From positions 1 to 64,000 of the forward strand of contig JAICWE010000012.1 in NCBI GenBank assembly GCA_025934955.1: 64,000 bases of DNA. The letters are read 5' to 3'. Every line of letters begins with the position of its first letter. The stretch's first letter is position 1. Both the position numbers and the translations under genes were made by a program. This stretch comes from Gemmatimonadales bacterium (GTDB lineage: Bacteria; Gemmatimonadota; Gemmatimonadetes; Gemmatimonadales; GWC2-71-9). Of the stretch, positions 16,996 through 25,687 are shown in pieces. The notes under the pieces are model-generated. The model was not told where the DNA came from. It did no database searches and was given only the letters and a program-made list of their open reading frames with translations.

Positions 16996-17817
16996 ATGGT
17001 GTCGCAGGCAGCCCCGCGAGCAGCGGGTCCGGGCCGGAGCACGGAGATCGCCGGCTTCCGCGTGGTGGAGGGCCGGCATGCCGGCGGCAGTGCCATCCCG
17101 TGGCATGTGCACGATGGACCCACGATCTGCTTCGTGCTGCGTGGCCGCTTTCTCGAGGGCTTTCGCGGGCACACCATCGACTGCGAGCCGGCGATGCTCA
17201 AGGTGACGCCGGCCGGCGAGCGACACTACAACCGCTTCGACTGGGGCGACACCCAGGGCCTGATGGTCGAGGTGAGTCGCGAGCGGTACGGGACGCTCCA
17301 GCCGCACGCGGCGGTGCTCGACCAGTTGGTTCACATGCGGGGCGGCGTGCCCGCAGTGCTGGCGCTGCGGATCCACCGCGAGCTGACGGCGGTGGATACC
17401 GCCGCGCCGCTGGCGATGGAGGGTTTGCTGCTGGAGTTGATCGCCAGCATTTCCCGGCGCCGAGGCAGCCGCCACGGTGCCGTGCCGCGCTGGGTGCGCG
17501 ACGCGCAGGAGATCCTTCGGGCCCGCCTGGCCGACGGCGTGCCGCTCGCCGAGCTCGCGTCGCTGGTGGGCGCGCATCCGGTCACGCTCACTCGCGCATT
17601 CCGCCGAAGCTTTGGCTGCAGCGTGGGCGAGTACCTGCGGCGCCTGCGGATCGAGCGCGCGGTGGACCGGCTGGCCCGCAGCGACGTGCCGCTGGCGCAG
17701 ATCGCGCTCGAGGCTGGTTTCGCGGATCAGAGCCATTTCTCCAATCTCTTCCGCCGGCGGACCGGGATGTCGCCGTCGTCCTACCGCCGGTCGGTCCGGG
17801 GCGCCGCGCGCGGCTAG
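16996..17817 (+). CDS. AraC family transcriptional regulator
   Basis: Protein of 273 aa from the ATG at 16996, preceded by GAGGGGAA; the longer frame to 16912 runs into the terminator region. The N-terminus (about 20-120) is a cupin-like effector domain (IPWHVHDGPTICFVLRGRF). The C-terminus (about 170-270) is the double helix-turn-helix of AraC/XylS, with VPLAQIALEAGFADQSHFSN and FRRRTGMSPSSYRR. The effector and targets are unknown; the gene stands alone between a terminator and a short unknown gene on the same strand. Confidence 0.9.
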   Translation: MVSQAAPRAAGPGRSTEIAGFRVVEGRHAGGSAIPWHVHDGPTICFVLRGRFLEGFRGHTIDCEPAMLKVTPAGERHYNRFDWGDTQGLMVEVSRERYGTLQPHAAVLDQLVHMRGGVPAVLALRIHRELTAVDTAAPLAMEGLLLELIASISRRRGSRHGAVPRWVRDAQEILRARLADGVPLAELASLVGAHPVTLTRAFRRSFGCSVGEYLRRLRIERAVDRLARSDVPLAQIALEAGFADQSHFSNLFRRRTGMSPSSYRRSVRGAARG

Positions 17818-17942
17818 GTCGTTTCCGGTTGCGCTGCCGGCGCCGCGGTGAGAATCGCGGCCGGTCATGCGCACCTGGGGTCGAAGGTGGTAACGCCCCG
17901 GGCTCAACTCCCGGCGCCGTGTGCCGATGCTACACTTCACCC

Positions 17943-18266
17943 ATGCATCCCGACACCATCACCCTCGACACGCGGGTCCATCTCTGCTGGGCCACCGACC
18001 TGGTGGACGAGCTGGAGAGCTGGCACGAGGTAATCGGCCGGGCCGGCGCTCGGGTGGTTCACTTCCGTCGCCTGCACGATCCGCGCGGCTACGCCGTCAC
18101 CGTCGAGACGACCGTGCGCACCGCGCTCGTGGACTTCGGGTACACGCCCGAGCGGCTCGCCGCCATTGGCTTCGAGGGCACCACCGGCCAGGTGCACCGG
18201 CTTCAGACGCTGCAGTGGACGCTCCGTCTCCCGGCGATCCATCCCGAGCACATCCACCCGAACTGA
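17943..18266 (+). CDS. Hypothetical protein, 107 aa
   Basis: Begins MHPDTITLDTRVHLCW. I do not recognise a family. It is a soluble alpha/beta-looking protein with a charged middle and a His/Pro-rich end (HPEHIHPN), which could bind metal. No signal peptide. No strong ribosome binding site is visible before the ATG at 17943. It is convergent with the debranching enzyme at 18285. Codon use is like its neighbours, so I favour a real gene. Confidence 0.5.
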   Translation: MHPDTITLDTRVHLCWATDLVDELESWHEVIGRAGARVVHFRRLHDPRGYAVTVETTVRTALVDFGYTPERLAAIGFEGTTGQVHRLQTLQWTLRLPAIHPEHIHPN

Positions 18267-18284
18267 TCGGCGCGCGCACCCGGC

Positions 18285-20327
18285 TCAGCTCAGCCGCACC
18301 CAGCAGCGCAGCAGCTCACCCACGCTCCATGCCTGCGCGATGCAGCCCCGCGGCGTGTACGGCGGCTCCGCGTCGAAGATCTCCGCGACCGTGCCCACGC
18401 CGAAGTCGTCGAGGTGCGCGGCGAGACCCTCGAGAAACCGTCGGGCCTCCGTCCGCCGCGCCGGATACACCTTGAGCCACGCGTCCACCCACGGTCCGAT
18501 CAGCCATGCCCATACGGTGCCCTGATGGTAGGCGGCATCGCGCGCGCGGAGGTCGCCGTAGTAGCGTGAGCGGTAGTCCGGGCTGCCCGGCGCCAGCGAG
18601 CGGAGCCCGAACGGCGTCAATAGCGCCCGCTCGACGGCATCGAGCACCGGCTGCCAGCGCGGTTCCTCCAGCACGGGATGCGGCAGCGAGATGGCAAAGA
18701 GCTGGTTCGGCCGGCACGACGCATCGTCGCCGGCCGGACCGTCCACCACGTCGTACAGGTAGCCGCAGTCGCCGCACCAGAAGCGGGCGTTGAACGCGCG
18801 GCGCACCCGCTCCGCCATCCGCTCGATCGGCGCGGCGGACGGCGCGCCCTCCTCCTCGTGCAGCCACCCCGCGAGCAGACAGAGCGCGTTGTACCAGAGC
18901 GCGTTGATTTCGACCGCCTTCCCCCGCCGCGGCGTCACCACCCAGCCGTCCACCTTTGCGTCCATCCAGGTGAGCTGGTAGCCCTCGGCGCCCTGCCGCA
19001 GCAGCCCGTCGCCTAGGTCCACGCCGATGCCGAAGCGGGTGCCGCGGCGATGACAATCGACGATCGCCGCAAGGGTCGGCAGCAGCTGCACCAGCAGCGC
19101 GCGGTTGCCGGTGAGCGTCACGTAGCGGTCGAGCGCGTGGAAGAACCAGAGGGTGGCGTCGGCGGTGTGATACAGTCCCTCATCGCTGCCATCGGGGAAC
19201 ATGTTGGGGATGAGGCCGTCGCGGACGTAGTGGGCGAAGGTGCGGAGGATGGAGCCGGCCTCGCGCTGGCGGCCGGTGGTGATCGTCAGGCCCTCGAGCG
19301 CGATCATGGTGTCGCGGCCCCAGTCGGTGAACCAGTGGTAGCCGGCGATGATGGTGCGGATCTCGTCGCCCAGCGCGCGCGCGCGCACGGCGTCGGCCGT
19401 CCGGCCCGCGGGCGCGATGACGAACTGATCGGCGGCCAGCACCAGCTCGGCGGCGACGCCCTGGCGTGCCTCGGGCGGCGCGGCGGCGAGGAGCCGGACC
19501 CGGCGCTCGCGCTCGCCGGCGATCACCTCCTCCGGCATCAGTATCGTCGCCACGTCCGCCGGCTCGGTCGACGCGACCAGCGCCGCCGAGCCGCCTAACG
19601 CCAGCCCGAGCGTGAAGCCGCCCGGCGACCACGCGCTGCCGGTCTCGGGGTAGCCGCGCGCGGCCTCCTCGGCGAATCGCAGTTCCGGCTCGGGCCGCTC
19701 CTCCGCCGTGAACGCGGCGGCATCGGCGCGGATCAGGAGCCGGAGCGGCGGGAACGGCTCACCGGCCTCGATGACGTAGTGATCGGGCTCGAGCGTCAGC
19801 CGGTAGCCGTCGCGGGGCGCGCTACTGACCGGCGCCTCGTAGGAGCGCACGTGCAGCAGCGGGCGCACTTCGAGCCGCGCCTCCGTCGGTCCCCCGAGCA
19901 GCCGCCAGATCACGTGCACGGTGTTCTGGCGATGGGGCATGAGCACGCGCCGCTCGAGCAGCGCGCCGCGCACCGCGTACTGCCACACCGGGAGTCCGCC
20001 CTCCAGCCGGAACTCGCTCAGCCATCGTGTGGCCGGCAGCTCCGTGTCCGACGCGCCGCCGTTCAGCTGCGCGACGGTGCCGTCGGGCAGGAGCAGCCGC
20101 TCGCTCAGATGCCCCAGCATGACGGCGCGGCCGAGCGGATTGGGGAGTGCCGCGACCAGGAGCCCGTGATAGCGCCGGGTCGCCTCGCCCGCCACGGTGC
20201 CCGACGCATAGCCGCCGAGTCCGTTGGTGACGAGCCACTCGCGCGAGAGCAGCCGGGCCGCGTCCTCCGCGCTGCCCGGCAGGCGCGGCTGCCGCCGGAT
20301 CGGCAGCTCAGGCGCGGCGGTCGCCAC
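18285..20327 (-). CDS. Amylo-alpha-1,6-glucosidase (archaeal/bacterial GDE type)
   Basis: Protein of 680 aa. The N-terminal domain (about 10-270) starts with EWLVTNGLGGYASGTV, the hallmark of archaeal-type glycogen debranching enzymes. The catalytic (alpha/alpha)6 domain (about 320-670) contains WFTDWGRDTMIALEGL, the diagnostic TWMDAKVDGWVVTPRRGKAV and YHQGTVWAWLIGPWVDA. It should hydrolyse alpha-1,6-glucosidic branches in glycogen or its limit dextrins in the cytoplasm. It overlaps the end of treZ by 20 bases, so the two are cotranscribed. This is a different subfamily from the two enzymes at 3005 and 6396. Confidence 0.93.
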   Translation of the reverse strand: MATAAPELPIRRQPRLPGSAEDAARLLSREWLVTNGLGGYASGTVAGEATRRYHGLLVAALPNPLGRAVMLGHLSERLLLPDGTVAQLNGGASDTELPATRWLSEFRLEGGLPVWQYAVRGALLERRVLMPHRQNTVHVIWRLLGGPTEARLEVRPLLHVRSYEAPVSSAPRDGYRLTLEPDHYVIEAGEPFPPLRLLIRADAAAFTAEERPEPELRFAEEAARGYPETGSAWSPGGFTLGLALGGSAALVASTEPADVATILMPEEVIAGERERRVRLLAAAPPEARQGVAAELVLAADQFVIAPAGRTADAVRARALGDEIRTIIAGYHWFTDWGRDTMIALEGLTITTGRQREAGSILRTFAHYVRDGLIPNMFPDGSDEGLYHTADATLWFFHALDRYVTLTGNRALLVQLLPTLAAIVDCHRRGTRFGIGVDLGDGLLRQGAEGYQLTWMDAKVDGWVVTPRRGKAVEINALWYNALCLLAGWLHEEEGAPSAAPIERMAERVRRAFNARFWCGDCGYLYDVVDGPAGDDASCRPNQLFAISLPHPVLEEPRWQPVLDAVERALLTPFGLRSLAPGSPDYRSRYYGDLRARDAAYHQGTVWAWLIGPWVDAWLKVYPARRTEARRFLEGLAAHLDDFGVGTVAEIFDAEPPYTPRGCIAQAWSVGELLRCWVRLS

Positions 20328-22236
20328 GATCTGCCGGCTCGCTCACGAGCAGCACAGCGGATTCTCCGGCAAGGCCCCAGCCCTCTTGTCCAGCATCGGG
20401 CGATGCCGCACCGCGTCCGCCGTACTCGGTGTCCTCGCTGCTCCACGCTTCTCTCCAGCGCGCGCAGACGGGCGGCGCCAGCAGCGGCTCCGGCAGCGGG
20501 CGAAAGTGCAGCGGCCCGCCGAGGTTCACGCAGAGCAGCCGGTCGCCGTCGTCGCCGCCGAAGTAGCGCAGCACGAACGCATGCTCGTCGAGTACCGCTG
20601 CGTCGAGCGGTCCGCGCAGCGCGCGATCGCCGCGTCGAAGGGTGATGAGATCGCGGTGCAGCGCGAGCGTGGGCCGGCGCGCATCCCGCTCGCTCCAGTC
20701 GAGTCGGCAGCGGGTGAATGTGGCGGGATCGCCGGGGTCGGCGAGCGCCGCGCGGACGTCGGGCGCCGCGATGCTCGGGAACTGCGACAGGAAGTCGGCG
20801 CGGCCGCGGCGCACCAGCCGGGCCAGCTCGCCCTCGTGATCGGCGAAGTAGAGAAACGGCGCGCTCGCGCCGAACTCCTGGCCCTGAAACAACAGCGGCG
20901 TCTGCGGCCCGAGGAGGAGCAGCGCGGTCAGCGCCCGCACTCGACCCGGACTCGAGAGTTGCGCCAGCCGCTCGCCGCGGACCGAGTTGGCCACCTGGTC
21001 ATGGTTCTCGAGGAAGTGCACGAATGCGGTGGGCGGCAGATCGAGCGCCGGCGTGCCGCGGGGCTTCTTCTGCCAGAGGAAGCGCTGGCCCTGGAAGAGA
21101 AAGCCATGCTTCGCCGCGGCGACGAACTCCCGCGCGCTCCCGCGAAAATCAGAGAAGTACGCCTCATCGCGGCCGGTGAGCGCGACCAGCGCGGCGTGGT
21201 GGAAGTCGTCATTCCACAGTGCGTCGAGCCCGGCGCCGCCGGCGGAGCGGGGCCGCGCCAGCCAGGCGTGCTGCGGTTCGTTCTCGGCCGCGACCCACGT
21301 CGAGCGCGCCGCGCGCCGGCCGGCGTCGCGCACCGCGTCGGCGACCTCTGCGAGAATGTGCGTGGGCGACTCGTCGAAGATGCTCTGCGTCGCATCGAGC
21401 CGGAGCCCGTCGAGGTGGAACTCCTCGATCCAGTAGCGCGCATTGCTCACGAAGAACTCGCGCACCGGTTCCGCATCGCTGCCGTCGAAGTTGATCGCGT
21501 CGCCCCACTCGGTGGTGTGCGCGTGGGTGAAGTACGCGTTCGCGTACTGCCGCAGGTAGTTGCCGTCGGGGCCGAGGTGGTTGTACACGACATCGAGCAC
21601 CACGCCGAGGCCGTGGTGGTGCGCCGCGTCCACGAAGCCGCGGAAGTCGTCCGGCGTGCCGTAGAGCTGCGTCGGCGCAAAGAGATCCACGCCGTCGTAG
21701 CCCCAGCCGAAGCGGCCGGGAAAGGCCGCCACCGGCATCACCTCGACCGCCGTCACGCCCAGTTCCGCGAGCAACGGCAGCTTCGCGGCGGCAGCGGCCC
21801 AGGTGCCGTCCGGCGTGAAGGTGCCGATGTGCAGCTCGTAGGCGATCTGCGCGTCGGGATCGAGGCCGCGCCAGTCATCGTCGGTCCAGCCGAAGCGCGT
21901 GGCGTCCACCACCTGCGAGGCGCCGTGCGGCCCCTCCGGCTGGAAGCGGGATGCGGGATCGGGGTAGGGCGTCGGATCGTCGTCGAGACGGAAGCGGTAG
22001 CGCGCGCCGGCGCCGACGCCCGGAAGCCACGCCGCGAAGTAGCCGCGGCCATCGGGCTCGAGCGGAACCGCGCCGGGATGATCGCCCTCGAGCTGGAGCA
22101 CCACACGCTGGCGGTCAGGCGCCCACACGCGCGCATGCACGCCGTCGGCGATCGGCTCGACCCCCACCGGCAGGCGCCGCACGAAATCGGTCGCGCGCTC
22201 GGACGACCGCCGCGCTCGGAGATGCAGTTCGGGCAT
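20308..22236 (-). CDS. treZ: Malto-oligosyltrehalose trehalohydrolase
   Basis: Protein of 642 aa from the ATG at 22236; the longer frame to 22284 lacks family sequence. An N-terminal CBM48-like domain (ADGVHARVWAPDRQRV) precedes a GH13 barrel with VVLDVVYNHLGPDG, the nucleophile region DGLRLDATQ, the acid/base region AENEPQH and the third acidic residue in ENHDQ. The HIGTFTPDGTW segment near residue 150 is typical of TreZ rather than of branching enzyme. It releases trehalose from maltooligosyl-trehalose. The usual partner TreY is not in the window; the coupled debranching enzyme downstream would supply linear chains. A CRP-like palindrome lies about 35 bases upstream. Confidence 0.93.
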   Translation of the reverse strand: MPELHLRARRSSERATDFVRRLPVGVEPIADGVHARVWAPDRQRVVLQLEGDHPGAVPLEPDGRGYFAAWLPGVGAGARYRFRLDDDPTPYPDPASRFQPEGPHGASQVVDATRFGWTDDDWRGLDPDAQIAYELHIGTFTPDGTWAAAAAKLPLLAELGVTAVEVMPVAAFPGRFGWGYDGVDLFAPTQLYGTPDDFRGFVDAAHHHGLGVVLDVVYNHLGPDGNYLRQYANAYFTHAHTTEWGDAINFDGSDAEPVREFFVSNARYWIEEFHLDGLRLDATQSIFDESPTHILAEVADAVRDAGRRAARSTWVAAENEPQHAWLARPRSAGGAGLDALWNDDFHHAALVALTGRDEAYFSDFRGSAREFVAAAKHGFLFQGQRFLWQKKPRGTPALDLPPTAFVHFLENHDQVANSVRGERLAQLSSPGRVRALTALLLLGPQTPLLFQGQEFGASAPFLYFADHEGELARLVRRGRADFLSQFPSIAAPDVRAALADPGDPATFTRCRLDWSERDARRPTLALHRDLITLRRGDRALRGPLDAAVLDEHAFVLRYFGGDDGDRLLCVNLGGPLHFRPLPEPLLAPPVCARWREAWSSEDTEYGGRGAASPDAGQEGWGLAGESAVLLVSEPADRGDRRA

Positions 22237-22270
22237 CCTGGTACGTTCTCCCCCGCCGGCAAGGCCGGAT

Positions 22271-22284
22271 GTGACTCCAGTCAC
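22271..22284. promoter_or_regulatory. CRP/FNR-like palindrome between treZ and the stress operon
   Basis: TGTGACTCCAGTCACG contains a perfect GTGAC-N4-GTCAC inverted repeat, the same half-sites as at 5293 and 53522. It lies in the 107-base divergent spacer between treZ (start 22236) and the gene at 22344, about 60 bases upstream of the latter, in a position suited to control of either promoter. Confidence 0.55.
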
Positions 22285-22343
22285 GCCGGCTTCATCCTCG
22301 CTTCATCGGCCGGCGGCTAGACTGACCGGAGCAAGGAGGCTGC

Positions 22344-22715
22344 ATGAGCGCCATCGCACTGGAGAATCGCACCGACGAGTGGCTGGATGAAGTCCGCCGC
22401 CACATTGAGCCCGCCGCCGACCCCGGCGCCGAATTCTGGGACCGCTGGACCGCGGCGCGCTATGCGGGCGACCGGCTGCTGCATCGTCTGGAGCGGAGAT
22501 CGGCGCGACTCCGCGCGCGGGGCGGCGATCTGCCGACCGAGCTGCTCCAGCTCGAGCACGAAATCCACGCGCTCGCCGCCGACATCGACGAGCTCGGCCG
22601 CCGCCGTGGCACCGGAACGGCGGTCGCCGCCCGGGCGACGGCGCTGCTGGAGTTGCTGCCGCGCTGGATCGAGGCGACCGAGCGGGAGCCCGTGCTGGCT
22701 GGGAGCGCGCGATGA
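22344..22715 (+). CDS. Hypothetical helical protein upstream of a universal stress protein
   Basis: Protein of 123 aa starting MSAIALENRTDEW, with an excellent ribosome binding site (AAGGAGG, 7 bases before the ATG). The product is soluble, charged and predicted almost entirely helical, with a possible coiled coil around ELLQLEHEIHALAADIDEL. No family recognised. The stop overlaps the ATG of the universal stress protein by 4 bases, so the pair is translationally coupled and a role in the same stress response is likely. Confidence 0.7.
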   Translation: MSAIALENRTDEWLDEVRRHIEPAADPGAEFWDRWTAARYAGDRLLHRLERRSARLRARGGDLPTELLQLEHEIHALAADIDELGRRRGTGTAVAARATALLELLPRWIEATEREPVLAGSAR

Positions 22716-23674
22716 TGGACGCGCTGCTGGTGCCGCTGGATGGCTCGGTGCTCGCCGAGCAGGCGCTGGTCACCGCCGGCGATCTCGCGTCGCGCACCGG
22801 CGCGGAGTTGCACGTCGTGTCGGTGTTTCAGCGGCTGCCGGAGCTCGCGGCGTCGCCCGACCTGCAGCTCGCCGACGGCACCGCCCGCGCCCGCATTCGC
22901 GAGTACCTGCACGATGTCGCGGACCGCGTGGCCGCGGAATGGGGCATCACCGCGAGACGTGCGCTGCTGCGGGGCGACATTGCGGAGGCCGTGGGCGACT
23001 ACGTCGCCGCGACGAAGATCGACCTCGTCGTAATGACGACCCACGGCCGCCACGGCGCGAGCCGGCACTGGCTCGGCGGGACCGCGGACCGCCTGATCCG
23101 CAGCCTGCCGTGTCCCGTGCTCGCGTACCGGCCGCAGCCGGATGCGGCGGCTCCGACGGTCGGCGCGGGCGGACCGATCGTCGTCCCGCTCGACGGGTCG
23201 GTCGAGGGCGATGCCGCCATCGAGCAGGCCGTGGCGCTGGCGCGGCTCACCACCACGCCGATCGCGCTGGTGCACATCGTCGATCCGGCGCCGCCGGCGT
23301 GGACCGTGATGCCGCCGGACCTGCCGATTCCGTCCACGGCATGGCTGGAGAGCCGTCGGCTCTGGGCGACGGAGCTGCTGCACGAGCTCGCCGCCGGCCT
23401 CCGCGCGCGCGGGCTGCGCGCCTACGCGACGGTCCGCTCCGCCGGCAGCACCGCCGGGGCGATCCTGGCCTTCGCCGCGCAGGAGCGTGCCTCGCTGATC
23501 GCCGTCCCGACACGCCGCCGCGGCGCCGCCGCCCGCCTCTTCCTCGGCAGCGTCGCCGACAAGCTGGTGCGCGCGGCGCCGATGCCGGTGCTCGTCTGCC
23601 GTCGAGCCGAGCGGGAGGAGCCGACCCGCATCGCGGCCGCCGAGGCGAGCACGCTCGCCGCCGCGGGCGGCTGA
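22712..23674 (+). CDS. Tandem-domain universal stress protein
   Basis: Protein of 320 aa with two UspA domains. Domain 1 (about 1-145) opens DALLVPLDGSVLAEQAL and ends with the nucleotide-site stretch THGRHGASRHWLGGTADRLI. Domain 2 (about 150-300) opens IVVPLDGSVEGDAAIEQAV and ends with FLGSVADKLVRAAPMPVLV. Family knowledge: such proteins bind ATP or other nucleotides and are induced by starvation, hypoxia or redox stress; mycobacterial DosR regulons contain several tandem USPs. It is coupled to the 22344 gene and converges on the P-type ATPase. Confidence 0.93.
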   Translation: MMDALLVPLDGSVLAEQALVTAGDLASRTGAELHVVSVFQRLPELAASPDLQLADGTARARIREYLHDVADRVAAEWGITARRALLRGDIAEAVGDYVAATKIDLVVMTTHGRHGASRHWLGGTADRLIRSLPCPVLAYRPQPDAAAPTVGAGGPIVVPLDGSVEGDAAIEQAVALARLTTTPIALVHIVDPAPPAWTVMPPDLPIPSTAWLESRRLWATELLHELAAGLRARGLRAYATVRSAGSTAGAILAFAAQERASLIAVPTRRRGAAARLFLGSVADKLVRAAPMPVLVCRRAEREEPTRIAAAEASTLAAAGG

Positions 23675-23695
23675 GCGCGGTTTCGAGTTCGGGTC

Positions 23696-25687
23696 TCAGC
23701 TCCCGAGGGCGCCGGCGCGAGCCGACGCCCTCAGCGCGTTCAGGATCGCGGCGATGTCGATCACCTCCTGGAGCAGCGCGCCGATCGCGGGCGCGATGTA
23801 GCCGGCAGCCGCCACGATCATCGCCGCGCCGCTCAGCGCCAGGCCGAGCGTCATGCTCTGCTTCGCGATGCGGAGGGTGCGCCGGCTGATCGCGACCGCG
23901 TCGAGCAGGCGGCGGGGATCGTCCAGCAGTAGCACCGCGTCGGCCGCCTCGGCCGCGATGCCGCCGCCGCCGGACGGGAGCGCCACGCCGACCGTCGCCG
24001 CGGTGAGCGCGGGCGCGTCGTTCACGCCGTCGCCCACCATCACGACCGTCTCGCCCGCCTTGACCAGCTCGGCGACGATCGTCGCCTTGTCCTGCGGGAG
24101 CAGTCCGCCGCGCGCCTCATCGATCCCGACCAGACCGGCGACGTGGGCCACGTTCTCCGGCGCGTCGCCGGAGAGAAGCAGGACGCGCCGCACGCCCGCC
24201 TGGTGCAGCTCCGTCACCAGCTCGGCGGCGCCGGGACGGATCGCGTCGGCATATTCGACGATGCCGGCCGCGGCCCCGTCCACGGTCACGTAGGCCCGGA
24301 GTCCGTGCGGCCTCGGCCGCAGCGCGCCTAACGTGGCGGCGGCGCCCGGCTGCCGGCCGGTGACGTAGCTCCAGCCGCCGACGGTCACCTCGTGTCCTTC
24401 CACCGTGCCGGTCACACCCGCGCCGGCCGCCTCGATGAGCGCGGAGGCCACCGGCAGCGGGCCGGCCCGCGCCGCCGCGGCGTGCAGCGTACGCGCGAGC
24501 AGGTGTCCGGAGCCGTGCTCCACCGCGCCGGCGAGCCGCAGCAGCTCGCGCCCGTCGAACGGAGCGGCCGGGAGCACCGTCGCGACCTCCGGCCGGCCGA
24601 CCGTCATCGTGCCGGTCTTGTCGAACACCACAACCGTCGCGGCGCCGATCTGCTCCAGGGCGGGGCCGTGGCGGAAGATGATGCTCCGCCGCGCCGCGCG
24701 GTTGATCCCGCCGACGATCGCCACCGGCGCGGCGAGTATCAGCGGGCACGGGGTCGCGACGACCAGCACGGCGAGCACCCGCGACGGATCACCGGAGGCG
24801 AGCCAGGCCACGGCGCACACGGCGAGCGTTACGGGCGTGAACCAGACCGCGTACCGGTCGGCGGCGCGCTGGAGTGGCGCCTTGCTCGCCTGCGCGCTCC
24901 GCACCAGCTCGACGATGCGGGCGTACTCGCTCTCCGCGGCGAGCGCAGTGGCCCGCAGCGTGAGCGGCCCTTCGCCGTTGATCGCGCCGCTCAGCAGCGC
25001 GGTGCCGGGCGCGGCCGGCACCGGCATCGGCTCGCCCGTCAGCCGCGCGGCATTCACGTCGGAGCGTCCCGCCTCGACGACGCCGTCGGCGGGGATCAGC
25101 TCGCCGGGACGGACCAGCAGCAGGTCGCCGGGGCGCACCGCGGACGCGGGCACGTCGACCGTTCGGCCCGCGGAGTCGAGGCGATGCGCCTGCCGCGGCG
25201 CCGCGGCCTCGAGCTCGCGCACCGCGCTCGATGCCCGGCCTTCGGCGTAACGCTCGAGCGCCTCGCCGCCGGTCTGCATGAGGACGACGACGAGCCCGGG
25301 CATCGGCTGGCCGAGCGCCGCGGCTCCGATGATGGCGAGGGTGGCGACGAGATCGGCGGCGAACCGGCCGGCGAGCACGCCCCGCGCCGTGGTCCAGACC
25401 ACCGGCGCGCCGAGGACCAGCAGCGCGCCGAACCAGATGCGGTGTCCGAGCGCGGGGTCGGCGCGGCCGGCGAGCGCGCCGACGAGCAGCGCGAGGAGCG
25501 CTGCGCCGGGAAGCGCTAGCGCTGTCGCGAGCCGACGGCGGCGCGCTGACCCTCGCGGCGCAGCGAGAACCCCACCCCGCGCACCGTCTGGATCAGGTTC
25601 TCGCCCGCGCTGGCCGCCAGCTTGCGCCGCAGGTTCCCGACGTGCACGTCCACGACGTTGCTCTCGGGATCGAAATGCATGTCCCAT
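23696..25687 (-). CDS. Heavy-metal-type P-type ATPase
   Basis: Up to 663 aa. P1B-type features: the metal-site CPC in ATPCPLILAAPVA, the phosphorylation site DKTGTMT, the TGEP actuator motif and the hinge GDGVNDAPAL. No N-terminal metal-binding domain is present. The nucleotide-domain HP locus reads SGHLLA instead of the usual SEHPLA, so the Pro is lost. The start is doubtful: the only ATG near the N-terminus (25687) overlaps the upstream response regulator by 172 bases, and between the regulator stop (25516) and the first membrane helix there is no ATG, GTG or TTG. It is probably cotranscribed with the two-component genes. The transported ion cannot be read confidently. Confidence 0.85.
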   Translation of the reverse strand: MGHAFRSREQRRGRARREPAAQAGGQRGREPDPDGARGGVLAAPRGSARRRRLATALALPGAALLALLVGALAGRADPALGHRIWFGALLVLGAPVVWTTARGVLAGRFAADLVATLAIIGAAALGQPMPGLVVVLMQTGGEALERYAEGRASSAVRELEAAAPRQAHRLDSAGRTVDVPASAVRPGDLLLVRPGELIPADGVVEAGRSDVNAARLTGEPMPVPAAPGTALLSGAINGEGPLTLRATALAAESEYARIVELVRSAQASKAPLQRAADRYAVWFTPVTLAVCAVAWLASGDPSRVLAVLVVATPCPLILAAPVAIVGGINRAARRSIIFRHGPALEQIGAATVVVFDKTGTMTVGRPEVATVLPAAPFDGRELLRLAGAVEHGSGHLLARTLHAAAARAGPLPVASALIEAAGAGVTGTVEGHEVTVGGWSYVTGRQPGAAATLGALRPRPHGLRAYVTVDGAAAGIVEYADAIRPGAAELVTELHQAGVRRVLLLSGDAPENVAHVAGLVGIDEARGGLLPQDKATIVAELVKAGETVVMVGDGVNDAPALTAATVGVALPSGGGGIAAEAADAVLLLDDPRRLLDAVAISRRTLRIAKQSMTLGLALSGAAMIVAAAGYIAPAIGALLQEVIDIAAILNALRASARAGALGS

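Noticed and set aside
22568-22797. Minus-strand frames opposite the helical protein and universal stress protein start
   Set aside because: They are antisense shadows; the plus-strand genes have ribosome binding sites and, for the stress protein, family motifs.
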